A stretch of 45,825 nucleotides of DNA from an uncultured Pseudomonadota bacterium (GTDB lineage: Bacteria; Pseudomonadota; Alphaproteobacteria; RF32; CAG-239): assembly GCA_902763905.1 (NCBI GenBank), contig CACWUA010000019.1, positions 1-45,825 of the forward strand, in the 5' to 3' direction. The number at the start of each line of letters is the position of its first letter. The first letter of the stretch is position 1. The notes below the pieces were generated by a model. That model was not told the DNA's origin. It worked only from the letters and a program-made list of their open reading frames with translations, and did no database searches. Made by a program: the position numbers and the translations under genes. This document shows, one piece after another, positions 38,444 to 45,825 of the stretch.

Positions 38444-39361
38444 TTATTTAGGTAAATTCAGTAGTTGGCGCGAATAGTCGCGAGCGGAAAAGACATCCAA
38501 ATCTTCTATTTTTTCACCGACTCCGATATAATAAATCGGCAATTTACTCTCTGCGGCAATCGCCACCAAAATTCCGCCTTTTGAGGTGCCGTCAAGCTTA
38601 GTGATAATCAATCCGTTAACCCCGACAATTTCACGAAATACCTGCACTTGCGATACGGCATTTTGGCCGGTGGTGGCATCTAATGTCAGCAATACACTGT
38701 GCGGGGCATCGGGAATTACTTTTTGTATAACACGCACGATTTTTTTGAGCTCATCCATCAGTCCGCTTTTATTTTGCAACCGGCCGGCAGTATCGATAAA
38801 TACTACATCATCGCCGTTTTTGACAGCGGCATTGAGGCCGTCGTAGCACAAGCCGGCACTGTCGCAGCCGTCGGGGCCGGCAAAAACGCGGATATTCAAG
38901 CGTTCGGCCCATACTTTAAGCTGTTCGACCGCGGCGGCACGGAAGGTATCTCCGGCAATAAACGAAACTTTTTTTCCTTGTTGCTGTAATTTGGCCGCTA
39001 ACTTGCCGATGGTGGTGGTTTTGCCCGCACCGTTGACGCCGACCATCAGAATAATATACGGTTTGTGCGCCGAATCTATGGTAAAAGCCTGTTCACACGG
39101 GGTTAAACGCTGCTCAATTTCGGCGGCGAGCAGGGTGCGGATTTCTTCATCGCTGATTTCTTTATCTTGCTTTTGTGTGGCGAATTTTTGCATTATTTCC
39201 GCGGCGGTGGTGACTCCGAAATCGGCCGCAATCAATAACTCTTCCAATTCATCAACGGTGGCTGAGTCCAGTTTTTTCTTGGTAAATATGTCGGAAATTC
39301 CGCCGGTTATGGCGCTTGATGTCTTTTTTAATCCCAGTCCCAATTTTTCCCAAAAACTCAT
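38444..39361 (-). CDS. ftsY: Signal recognition particle receptor FtsY
   Basis: 305 residues. SRP receptor GTPase that docks ribosome-SRP complexes at the inner membrane. The NG domain is complete: G1 GVNGAGKTTTIGKLAAKL, G2 DTFRAAAVEQLKVWAERL, G3 DTAGRLQNKSGLM, G4 TKLDGTSKGGILVAIA. The acidic A domain is absent, as in many alphaproteobacteria. Its ATG follows the mtaB stop directly, so coupled. Confidence 0.97.
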   Translation of the reverse strand: MSFWEKLGLGLKKTSSAITGGISDIFTKKKLDSATVDELEELLIAADFGVTTAAEIMQKFATQKQDKEISDEEIRTLLAAEIEQRLTPCEQAFTIDSAHKPYIILMVGVNGAGKTTTIGKLAAKLQQQGKKVSFIAGDTFRAAAVEQLKVWAERLNIRVFAGPDGCDSAGLCYDGLNAAVKNGDDVVFIDTAGRLQNKSGLMDELKKIVRVIQKVIPDAPHSVLLTLDATTGQNAVSQVQVFREIVGVNGLIITKLDGTSKGGILVAIAAESKLPIYYIGVGEKIEDLDVFSARDYSRQLLNLPK

Positions 39362-40396
39362 TTATTCCTCACTTAAATCTCTTAAAATTGCAGCACGGCG
39401 GCGGCGTTCTTCCATCGGCAACTGCTCCATTTTGGCCGCCGGAGTGCCGGAGCGCTCCGAATACGGAAAGACGTGCAGTTTGTTTAAGCCGGCTTCGCTG
39501 ACCAATTTGCAAGTATTTTCAAACGCTTGCTCGGTTTCAGTCGGAAAACCGCAAATAAAATCAGCTCCGAATTTAACTTGTGGTAATATCTCTCTGATTT
39601 TACTGCATAATCTAATTATATCTTCTCGCTTGTGGCGACGTCCCATACGGCGTAAAACTTCATTATCTCCAGATTGAATTGATAGATGAAAATAATTTGA
39701 TATATTATTGTATTTTTGTAATAATTCTATAAATTTATCATCTATTGCTGCCGGATCGAGCGAACCGAAAGCCAACAGCGGCAATTCCGGAATTTGTTGC
39801 AAAATATGCGCCACTAAATCGCTGAAAGACGGCTCATACGAGCAAATATCGACACCGGTTAAGCAAATTTCCGCAAAACCGGCAGCAAGCAATTCGCGAA
39901 TTTGCTTGATGATAAGCTCCTCCGGCACACTGCGATTTTTGCCGCGGGCATAGGGGATAATGCAATAAGTGCAACGATGATTGCAGCCCTGTTGAATTTG
40001 CACAAAGGCCTTCTGTCGTCCCTCAAAACCGGTAATGATATAGTCACCGCAGTCGGTGTCGGCAAAAATATCGCTGACCTGATTTTTATCGGCAAAAATA
40101 TCGGCAACATATTTTTCGATTTTGCGCTTTTCTTTGTTGCCTAAAACCAAAGTAACTTCCGGCATATCAGCCAATTTAGCCGCGCTTATCTGCGCCGAGC
40201 ATCCGGTGACGATAATGTCGGAATCTGGATATTCGCGCTTTAATTTGCGGATGGTCTGCCGGCATTGGCGTTCGGCTTCTCCGGTTACGGCACAAGTGTT
40301 TACGATAATCAGCTTGTCGTAATTTTTAAGTTTTTCTTTAATGACTTCGGACTCGTATGCATTGATACGGCATCCGAAAGTAACAACTTGCACCAT
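39362..40396 (-). CDS. mtaB: Threonylcarbamoyladenosine tRNA methylthiotransferase MtaB (short)
   Basis: 344 residues. Radical-SAM enzyme that adds a methylthio group to t6A37 of tRNA. N-terminal UPF0004 domain ligands: VTFGCRIN, VNTCAVT and VTGCSAQ; radical-SAM cluster motif QQGCNHRCTYCIIPYARG. The protein ends at RDLSEE just after the SAM barrel, about 60-80 residues short of relatives, so the C-terminal TRAM RNA-binding domain is missing. The ftsY start immediately follows. GAGG ribosome site. mtaB-ftsY order is common in alphaproteobacteria. Confidence 0.93.
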   Translation of the reverse strand: MVQVVTFGCRINAYESEVIKEKLKNYDKLIIVNTCAVTGEAERQCRQTIRKLKREYPDSDIIVTGCSAQISAAKLADMPEVTLVLGNKEKRKIEKYVADIFADKNQVSDIFADTDCGDYIITGFEGRQKAFVQIQQGCNHRCTYCIIPYARGKNRSVPEELIIKQIRELLAAGFAEICLTGVDICSYEPSFSDLVAHILQQIPELPLLAFGSLDPAAIDDKFIELLQKYNNISNYFHLSIQSGDNEVLRRMGRRHKREDIIRLCSKIREILPQVKFGADFICGFPTETEQAFENTCKLVSEAGLNKLHVFPYSERSGTPAAKMEQLPMEERRRRAAILRDLSEE

Positions 40397-40665
40397 TTTT
40401 TTTACCTCATTGGCGGCAATATAAGCGATATTTTTGCGCTTGGCAAGGATTTTATTATTAGCATATAATAATTTTACCGTCTGATTTATGCACTTTTATC
40501 TTTCATATAATATATTGTTTTTACTTGATTTTATAAAATATATACTAAAATATTCGGGAGAAAATGAAAATAATGCTTGTCAAATGAAATATTTTTGTGT
40601 AAACGGATAATCACAGGCGCTTTCGTCTGAAAAAATTTGTTTTAATTTTATGAGGTTAATTTACA
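40397..40665. other. Divergent promoter region of mtaB and acpP
   Basis: About 270 bp, AT-rich, no gene. A TTGTCA (about 40576) with a TAAACG 17 bases later is a possible acpP promoter. Confidence 0.4.
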
Positions 40666-40899
40666 ATGAGTGATACCGCAGAACGCGTAAAGAAGATTGT
40701 CGCAAAACACTTAGGTGTTGAAGAAGCAAAGATTGTTGAATCTGCAAGCTTTATTGATGATTTGGGTGCAGACAGCTTGGATACAGTTGAATTGGTTATG
40801 GCTTTTGAAGAAGAATTCGGTTGCGAAATTCCGGATAAGGCTGCTGAAAAGATTTTGACTGTTAAAGACGCTATTGACTATCTTTCTAAGAATGCGTAA
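40666..40899 (+). CDS. acpP: Acyl carrier protein
   Basis: 77 residues, acidic. Carries fatty-acid chains on 4'-phosphopantetheine attached to the serine in [20 protein letters not shown] (about residue 38). The helical bundle is complete. GAGG ribosome site. Followed by a terminator and then fabF on the same strand, the usual acpP-fabF order. Confidence 0.98.
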   Translation: MSDTAERVKKIVAKHLGVEEAKIVESASFIDDLGADSLDTVELVMAFEEEFGCEIPDKAAEKILTVKDAIDYLSKNA

Positions 40900-40920
40900 G
40901 TCGTAAGGCTTTGTTTAATT

Positions 40921-40953
40921 AAACTCGCTACGTTTTTAACAGCGAGTTTTTTT
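40921..40953 (+). terminator. Terminator after acpP
   Basis: AAACTCGCT pairs with AGCGAGTTT over ACGTTTTTAAC, with T-run. It probably sets a higher acpP than fabF level by partial termination. Confidence 0.85.
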
Positions 40954-40975
40954 AATAACTGAAAACGAGGTTTAT

Positions 40976-42256
40976 ATGAAAAGAGTTGTTGTGACCGGTT
41001 TGGGTGTTGTGTCTCCGTTTGGACGCGGTGTTGACTATAACTGGGAATGTTTGATGCAAGGCAAGTCGGCTATTCATAAAATTGAAAATATCGACTTGAA
41101 GGATATTCCGGTAACTATTGCCGGACAGGTGCCGTGGGGCGAGGGCGAACACGAGTTTAATCCGAACAGCGTGATGGCGCCGAAAGATCAAAAAAAGGCT
41201 GATAAATTTATATTATACGGTATTGCGGCGGCAAACGATGCATTAAAAGATGCAAATTATGAGCCAAAAGCACTGAGTGAAGAAGAGCAATGCCGTGCCG
41301 GTGTGATGATGGGGTCCGGTATCGGCGGTTTGAATAATATTTACGAAAATTCCATTTCGTTTAACGAAGTAGGAATTAAGCGTATTTCGCCGTTTTTTAT
41401 TCCGTCCTGTCTTATTAATTTAATTTCCGGTATGGTGTCAATAGAACACGCTTTGCGCGGTCCGAATCACGCCTGTGTGACGGCTTGCTCCACCGGTACG
41501 CACGCCATCGGCGATGCGGCACGCATTATTGCTATGGGTGATGCCGATGTGATGGTAGCCGGCGGTGCCGAATCCGCAGTCAATGTTTTAGGATTGTCAG
41601 GTTTTGCTCGTATGCATGCCATTACGGCCGAATTTAACGATGCGCCGGAAAAGGCTTCACGTCCGTGGGATAAAAAACGCAGTGGCTTTGTAATGGGTGA
41701 GGGTGCCGGTGCCGTGGTTTTGGAAGAATATGAACACGCTAAGGCGCGCGGTGCACATATCTATGCCGAAGTTGTCGGTTACGGTATGAGCGGCGATGCT
41801 CATCATATGACGGCTCCTTGTCCGGACGGCGACGGGGCTTATCGCGCGATGAAAATGGCGGCAGATCACGCCAAAGAATACGGGGTGGAAATAGGCGATA
41901 TTAATTATGTTAATGCGCATGGTACTTCAACTCCACTCGGCGACTTGGGCGAGGCTCAGGCTGTGCGTCGCTTGTTTGGCGATAAGCTCGGCAATATGTC
42001 GATGTCGTCAACAAAATCGGCTGTCGGACATCTTTTAGGTGCGGCCGGTGCGGTTGAAGCCGTTTATACAATTAAGGCTATTATGGAACAGACTTGCCCA
42101 CCGACACTGAATTTGGAAGAGCCGGAAGAGGCAGTTGCCGATATGGATTTAGTGCCATTAAAGCCTAAGAAAAAGACCATAAAAGCGGCTATGTCAAACT
42201 CGTTCGGATTCGGCGGTACTAACTCTTCGCTTGTTTTCAAAAAATACGAAGGCTGA
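40976..42256 (+). CDS. fabF: Beta-ketoacyl-ACP synthase II
   Basis: 426 residues. Elongates acyl-ACP with malonyl-ACP. Catalytic Cys in VTACSTGTHAIGDAARII, His in NAHGTSTPLGD and His in KSAVGHLLGAAGAVEA; C-terminal NSFGFGGTNSSLVF. GAGG ribosome site. Followed after 15 bases by mltG, the standard alphaproteobacterial acpP-fabF-mltG order. Confidence 0.97.
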   Translation: MKRVVVTGLGVVSPFGRGVDYNWECLMQGKSAIHKIENIDLKDIPVTIAGQVPWGEGEHEFNPNSVMAPKDQKKADKFILYGIAAANDALKDANYEPKALSEEEQCRAGVMMGSGIGGLNNIYENSISFNEVGIKRISPFFIPSCLINLISGMVSIEHALRGPNHACVTACSTGTHAIGDAARIIAMGDADVMVAGGAESAVNVLGLSGFARMHAITAEFNDAPEKASRPWDKKRSGFVMGEGAGAVVLEEYEHAKARGAHIYAEVVGYGMSGDAHHMTAPCPDGDGAYRAMKMAADHAKEYGVEIGDINYVNAHGTSTPLGDLGEAQAVRRLFGDKLGNMSMSSTKSAVGHLLGAAGAVEAVYTIKAIMEQTCPPTLNLEEPEEAVADMDLVPLKPKKKTIKAAMSNSFGFGGTNSSLVFKKYEG

Positions 42257-42271
42257 TAATAGAGGTTTGTT

Positions 42272-43228
42272 ATGAAAAAGCTGTTGTTACTTTGGGCAAT
42301 TATCGGAGTAGCGGCAGCTTTTTTGTATATACTCGGCAATAATATCATAAACACACCTCAGAAAGTGGCTGAACCGCTGATTATACAAGTAAAACGCGGC
42401 GATTCTTTGGCAACAATCGCGACAATGTTGCGACAAAACGGACTGATTGATAAAGATGCTTATTTTGTTTGGTATGCCAAATTTAAAAAACTTTATCCGA
42501 AAATAAAAGCCGGCGAATATTTGGTAGAAGGCGATGTTTCGCTGGTGCAACTGGCAGAATTGTTGACAAGCGGTAAAGTGTATTTGCGCAAAATTACTTT
42601 TGCAGAAGGGTTGACGGCACGGGAAATTGCCGAGATTTTGTATGCCGAAGATATGCTTGACGGCGATTTTGAAATGCCGAAAGAGGGCGATTTTCTGCCG
42701 GAAACCTATACTTTTTCACGTGGCGAAAGCAGACGGAAAATTGTAGAGCAGGGCAAAAATGCCATGCAGAAAACTCTGGAGCGGGCATGGAATGAGCGAG
42801 ATGCCGACTTGCCTCTGAAAAATAAAGAAGAGTTGTTGGTTTTAGCTTCGATTGTGGAAAAAGAAACGGGAGTGGCAAGCGAGCGTCCGCAGGTAGCATC
42901 TGTATTTGTTAATCGCTTGAAAAAAGGTATGTTATTGCAAACTGATCCGACGGTTATATATGCCGTTACAAAAGGACAAGAAGAATTGAGACGTGCACTG
43001 ACATATCGTGATTTAGCAATTGATAGCCCGTATAATACCTACAAATATGAAGGTTTACCGCCAAAACCGATTTGTAATCCGGGGAAAGCGGCGATTATGG
43101 CGGCGGCGCATCCGGATAAAACACCATATTTATATTTTGTTGCTTCCGGAAACGGCGGGCATAATTTTGCCAAATCATTGCAAGAACACAACATTAATGT
43201 TAAAAAATGGCGGGCTTTAAAAAAATAA
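42272..43228 (+). CDS. mltG: Endolytic murein transglycosylase MltG
   Basis: 318 residues. Inner-membrane lytic enzyme that cuts nascent glycan strands, probably setting their length. N-terminal membrane anchor (LLLLWAIIGVAAAFLYIL), a LysM-like part (IQVKRGDSLATIATMLRQNG), then the YceG catalytic domain with the catalytic glutamate region LASIVEKETGVASERPQVAS and LQTDPTVIYAVTKG. C-terminal YFVASGNGGHNFAKSLQEH is the family end. GAGG ribosome site. Confidence 0.95.
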   Translation: MKKLLLLWAIIGVAAAFLYILGNNIINTPQKVAEPLIIQVKRGDSLATIATMLRQNGLIDKDAYFVWYAKFKKLYPKIKAGEYLVEGDVSLVQLAELLTSGKVYLRKITFAEGLTAREIAEILYAEDMLDGDFEMPKEGDFLPETYTFSRGESRRKIVEQGKNAMQKTLERAWNERDADLPLKNKEELLVLASIVEKETGVASERPQVASVFVNRLKKGMLLQTDPTVIYAVTKGQEELRRALTYRDLAIDSPYNTYKYEGLPPKPICNPGKAAIMAAAHPDKTPYLYFVASGNGGHNFAKSLQEHNINVKKWRALKK

Positions 43229-43236
43229 TCGGTAAA

Positions 43237-43272
43237 TAAATAAACCATCGGAGTTTACCGACGGTTTATTTA
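43237..43272. terminator. Bidirectional terminator after mltG
   Basis: TAAATAAACC (43237-43246) pairs with GGTTTATTTA (43263-43272), extended by TCG/CGA. Serves the convergent genes. Confidence 0.8.
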
Positions 43273-43279
43273 TACTAAT

Positions 43280-44194
43280 TCAGATCCAACCTTTTGTTTT
43301 AGCAAGTGTGCGAGCTTCGTCGCTCATCTGATATACCTCGGCATAAAATTGTATAAAATCTTTAGCTTCAGGTAAATCAAACAAAAGCATTTCGGCCTCG
43401 CTAGAAAGACTGTGATTGCAGATATATATGCTCACAATGTCCGAAGCGTTAGGCAGATCAAACATTTTCTTTTCGTTTTCTGCACATAACGCATTACCGT
43501 TATTGACGTATACATATACCAACTCTGCAGCGTTAGGCTGCATAAACATATATGCTTCTGCTTGAGGCGAAAACATATATGTTGGTAAATGTTTCATGAT
43601 TCTTACGGCATAAGGCTGCTGCAACAGTTTTATTTCTGCCGCCGGTAACAAGTCGGTATACTGCATATAGCGGTAGACCTGCTGTTCGGCATTGGAGATA
43701 GATAACAGCTTCAATTGCAGTTCTTCGCTTAAAATTCGCTTTTGCGCAATCATCATGCGTAAATAGCGATCAGGATGAATCTCACGCAGCTTTTTCAGTC
43801 TCCTGATAATTGCTATTCGATAATCAAGATACCAACCGCAAATTATTGCGGAAGTCAGAGCGCAATAGCTCAGCTTAATAAGCTCGTTAACGGCAAATTT
43901 TTGCTGAAGATAGCTACTGTATGCCAGCAAAATTCCGAAGACTGTCACAGCACTGAATATAAGCACCGGTTTAAGGTTGTGAATATCCCGCGGGCTGTAA
44001 GCACTATGTCCGATAATAAATGTTTCCAGACAGAAGATAAAGGACAAAGTAATCAACCCAAGAACCGGATATACCGAACCGCTGCATGGCTTGCAATCTG
44101 CACCACAGATCATACCAAATGTCATAAGTGCGATAAGCACCAAGAAACCTATCTCTTTGAAATAGGTTTCACAAAAGAATGAAAACCTGCTCAT
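43280..44194 (-). CDS. Membrane protein with C-terminal helical repeats
   Basis: 304 residues from the ATG at 44194, which sits in the ATATATATT-ATG context; the frame to 44275 crosses the promoter. Four or so membrane segments (IGFLVLIALMTFGMICGA; GLITLSFIFCLETFIIG; PVLIFSAVTVFGILLAY; LSYCALTSAIICGWYL). The last ~130 residues are repeats of about 33 residues with the pattern AExxLF-LPxAxxxVxxYxxxxxLxxxAE (for example LFDLPEAKDFIQFYAEVYQM). No family recognised; the repeats suggest protein binding on the cytoplasmic side. Confidence 0.68.
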   Translation of the reverse strand: MSRFSFFCETYFKEIGFLVLIALMTFGMICGADCKPCSGSVYPVLGLITLSFIFCLETFIIGHSAYSPRDIHNLKPVLIFSAVTVFGILLAYSSYLQQKFAVNELIKLSYCALTSAIICGWYLDYRIAIIRRLKKLREIHPDRYLRMMIAQKRILSEELQLKLLSISNAEQQVYRYMQYTDLLPAAEIKLLQQPYAVRIMKHLPTYMFSPQAEAYMFMQPNAAELVYVYVNNGNALCAENEKKMFDLPNASDIVSIYICNHSLSSEAEMLLFDLPEAKDFIQFYAEVYQMSDEARTLAKTKGWI

Positions 44195-44246
44195 AATATA
44201 TATTTTTTTTGAATAATTGGTTCTATAATTACAATTTATTGCCATA

Positions 44247-44275
44247 ATATTAGCAGTTATTATTTTTTCTGTCAA
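44247..44275 (-). promoter_or_regulatory. Promoter of the gene at 43280
   Basis: Minus-strand TTGACA (44275-44270), 17-base spacer, TAATAT (44252-44247). It begins right where the proS terminator ends. Confidence 0.75.
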
Positions 44276-44276
44276 T

Positions 44277-44314
44277 AAAAAAATCCGTCTGAAAGAATTG
44301 TTTTCAGGCGGATT
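44277..44314 (-). terminator. Terminator after proS
   Basis: AATCCG-t-CTGAAA pairs with TTTCAG-g-CGGATT, followed on the minus strand by a run of T. Confidence 0.88.
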
Positions 44315-44335
44315 GAAATAAGTATAATATTTTGC

Positions 44336-45825
44336 TTAATATGAGCGGGCGTAAATCACATCCATTGTTGCCGGTTTACCGGTCAACAGGCATACGTCTT
44401 CCGTGCCGCTCTGGTCAAACGGAATACAACGAATGGTAATCTTCATCGATTTCAGAATCTCCTCGGTTGCCGGATCGCCGCACCATTTGCCGCGCACAAA
44501 CGCGACTTTGCCCTGTTTGTCATCCTCAATCCATTCGTTGGAATTGGCAAAATAAGCGGCAAATTCTTCCGGTGTTTTAATATCGGTGCGAATATTGTCT
44601 TGCAGACGCTTTTGTGCCTTGGCAAACATCAGCTGCTGCAATTCTTCCAGACGCTTGCCGGCGGTTTCAACAAATTCCTCCGCTTGCATAATTTTCTTGC
44701 CCTCCGGCTGACCGATGAAAATCCGTTCCTTAACCATTAAGCCGTTATTTTCAACATCACGCGAACCGATTTCACACACCATCGGCGCACCTTTTCTAAT
44801 CCACTCCCAAACCTTATCGACGCTGTTTTTATCGCGGGTATCAACCTTGATTCGCAGTTTTTCGCCGAACGCTGATTTTAGTTTAAGTTGTGCTTGAACT
44901 TTGTTAATATAACTCATTATTTTTTCAGCGTCTTCCGGTTTTTTAATTAACGGAACAATCACAATCTGATACGGTGCAACGTGCGGTGGAACCACCATAC
45001 CGTCATCGTCGGCGTGGCACATAATCGTCCCGCCGATTAAGCGCGTGGAAACGCCCCACGAGGTGGTATAAGCATATTCCAATTCATTATTTTGATTGGT
45101 AAACTTAATGTCCGCCGACTTGGCAAAGTTCTGCCCCAAAAAGTGCGAAGTTCCGGCTTGCAAGGCCTTACCATCCTGCATCATCGCCTCAATGCAATAG
45201 GTGTCAATCGCCCCCGGAAACTTTTCGTGCTCCGGCTTGCGACCGACCAACACCGGCATTGCCAATGCGTTTTCGGAAAAGTCGCGATAAACTTCGAGCA
45301 TTTTTACGGTTTCCGCTTCCGCTTCTTTCATACTGGCATGTACGGTGTGACCTTCCTGCCACAAAAATTCACGTGTGCGCAAAAACAGACGCGGGCGCAT
45401 TTCCCACCGCACCACATTGGCCCATTGATTAAGCAAAATCGGCAAATCACGATAGGATTTAACCCATTTGGCAAATGAGTCGGCAATAATCGTTTCCGAT
45501 GTCGGACGCACAATCAGCGGTTCTTCCAGCGGAGAAGCCGGTTTTAACTTGCCGTTTTCATTAACCAAACGCGAGTGCGTAACCACCGCCATTTCTTTGG
45601 CAAAACCTTCAACGTGATCAGCTTCTTTTTGAAAAAAGGAAAGGGGAATAAACATCGGAAAATAGTAGTTTTCATGTCCGGTTTCTTTGATTTTTTCATC
45701 CAAAACGCGTTGAATACGTTCCCATAAACCATATCCCCACGCTTTCATTACCATACAACCAGGAGATACCGAATTTTCGGCCATATCCGCTTCGGATACC
45801 ACATTTTGATACCATTCCGGATAAT
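44336..45825 (-). CDS. proS: Prolyl-tRNA synthetase, archaeal/eukaryotic type (5' end outside window)
   Basis: Charges tRNA-Pro. At least 496 residues; the frame is open to the window edge (YPEWYQNVVSEADMAENSVS), so the true start lies beyond and the GTG at 45802 is internal. Class II motif 1 CMVMKAWGYGLWERIQ, motif 2 NVVRWEMRPRLFLRTREFLW, QEGHTVH, motif 3 GVSTRLIGGTIMCHADDDGM. The anticodon domain follows, and the protein ends DVIYARSY with the terminal tyrosine typical of the archaeal/eukaryotic type. The bacterial editing insertion is absent. This type in an alphaproteobacterium suggests horizontal origin. Confidence 0.93.
   Translation of the reverse strand, partial: YPEWYQNVVSEADMAENSVSPGCMVMKAWGYGLWERIQRVLDEKIKETGHENYYFPMFIPLSFFQKEADHVEGFAKEMAVVTHSRLVNENGKLKPASPLEEPLIVRPTSETIIADSFAKWVKSYRDLPILLNQWANVVRWEMRPRLFLRTREFLWQEGHTVHASMKEAEAETVKMLEVYRDFSENALAMPVLVGRKPEHEKFPGAIDTYCIEAMMQDGKALQAGTSHFLGQNFAKSADIKFTNQNNELEYAYTTSWGVSTRLIGGTIMCHADDDGMVVPPHVAPYQIVIVPLIKKPEDAEKIMSYINKVQAQLKLKSAFGEKLRIKVDTRDKNSVDKVWEWIRKGAPMVCEIGSRDVENNGLMVKERIFIGQPEGKKIMQAEEFVETAGKRLEELQQLMFAKAQKRLQDNIRTDIKTPEEFAAYFANSNEWIEDDKQGKVAFVRGKWCGDPATEEILKSMKITIRCIPFDQSGTEDVCLLTGKPATMDVIYARSY

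Overview
The window looks like a chromosome segment of a low-to-moderate GC, anaerobic alphaproteobacterium, probably host-associated. Supporting this are gene orders typical of alphaproteobacteria (rpiB-glyA; rpmF-plsX-fabH; bamE divergent from yceD; acpP-fabF-mltG), BamE and lipoproteins (a Gram-negative envelope), and HydF, the [FeFe]-hydrogenase maturation GTPase, which points to fermentative hydrogen metabolism. The lineage assignment is an inference from gene content and order; no rRNA is present.

Layout. Positions 1-3750 hold two lipoprotein genes, a repeat cluster, an HNH-nuclease remnant and a TPR-methyltransferase. Positions 3890-9500 are a decayed accessory region bounded by tRNA-Leu(CAA), tRNA-Ser(GCT) and the tRNA-Asn/tRNA-Cys pair. 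It holds integrase and resolvase fragments, two ankyrin genes (one split by a single in-frame stop), a restriction-endonuclease-like remnant, and a 2.5-kb island flanked by a perfect 27-bp copy of the tRNA-Ser 3' end. That island carries two paralogous membrane proteins with a shared N-terminal module and different C-terminal parts, a compact pseudoknotted RNA-like element, and a truncated serine recombinase. Positions 10025-13006 are core genes (rpiB, glyA, mscL, a hydrolase). A second accessory patch (13106-15501) has a 5' half-tRNA-Ser, an AAA/DUF4143 ATPase and a broken serine recombinase.

Positions 15675-21250 are core again: fabH, plsX, rpmF, then hydF and tatD, with alr divergent. An unidentified transcribed-looking region with a strong terminator (about 21370-21738) and a frameshifted gene follow. 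Then come rnhB, an unusual FtsK-like translocase with a C-terminal rather than N-terminal hydrophobic segment, bamE, yceD, a 23-residue membrane micro-protein, and a DUF3015/DUF4105 pair. Positions 30066-38230 are mostly lineage-specific genes: kinase-like and HAD proteins, a PcfJ/leucine-rich-repeat protein, and many small membrane proteins whose start codons lack a Shine-Dalgarno site but share short conserved upstream contexts. The end of the window is core: ftsY, mtaB, acpP, fabF, mltG and an archaeal-type proS that runs off the edge.

The most notable non-gene signals are: (1) a dispersed two-hairpin repeat of about 100 bp whose stem bases change in a compensatory way between copies; (2) the pseudoknotted element at 8790-8970; (3) a leader of about 90 bp duplicated in front of two unrelated membrane genes; and (4) repeated partial or inverted copies of tRNA ends next to tRNA genes.
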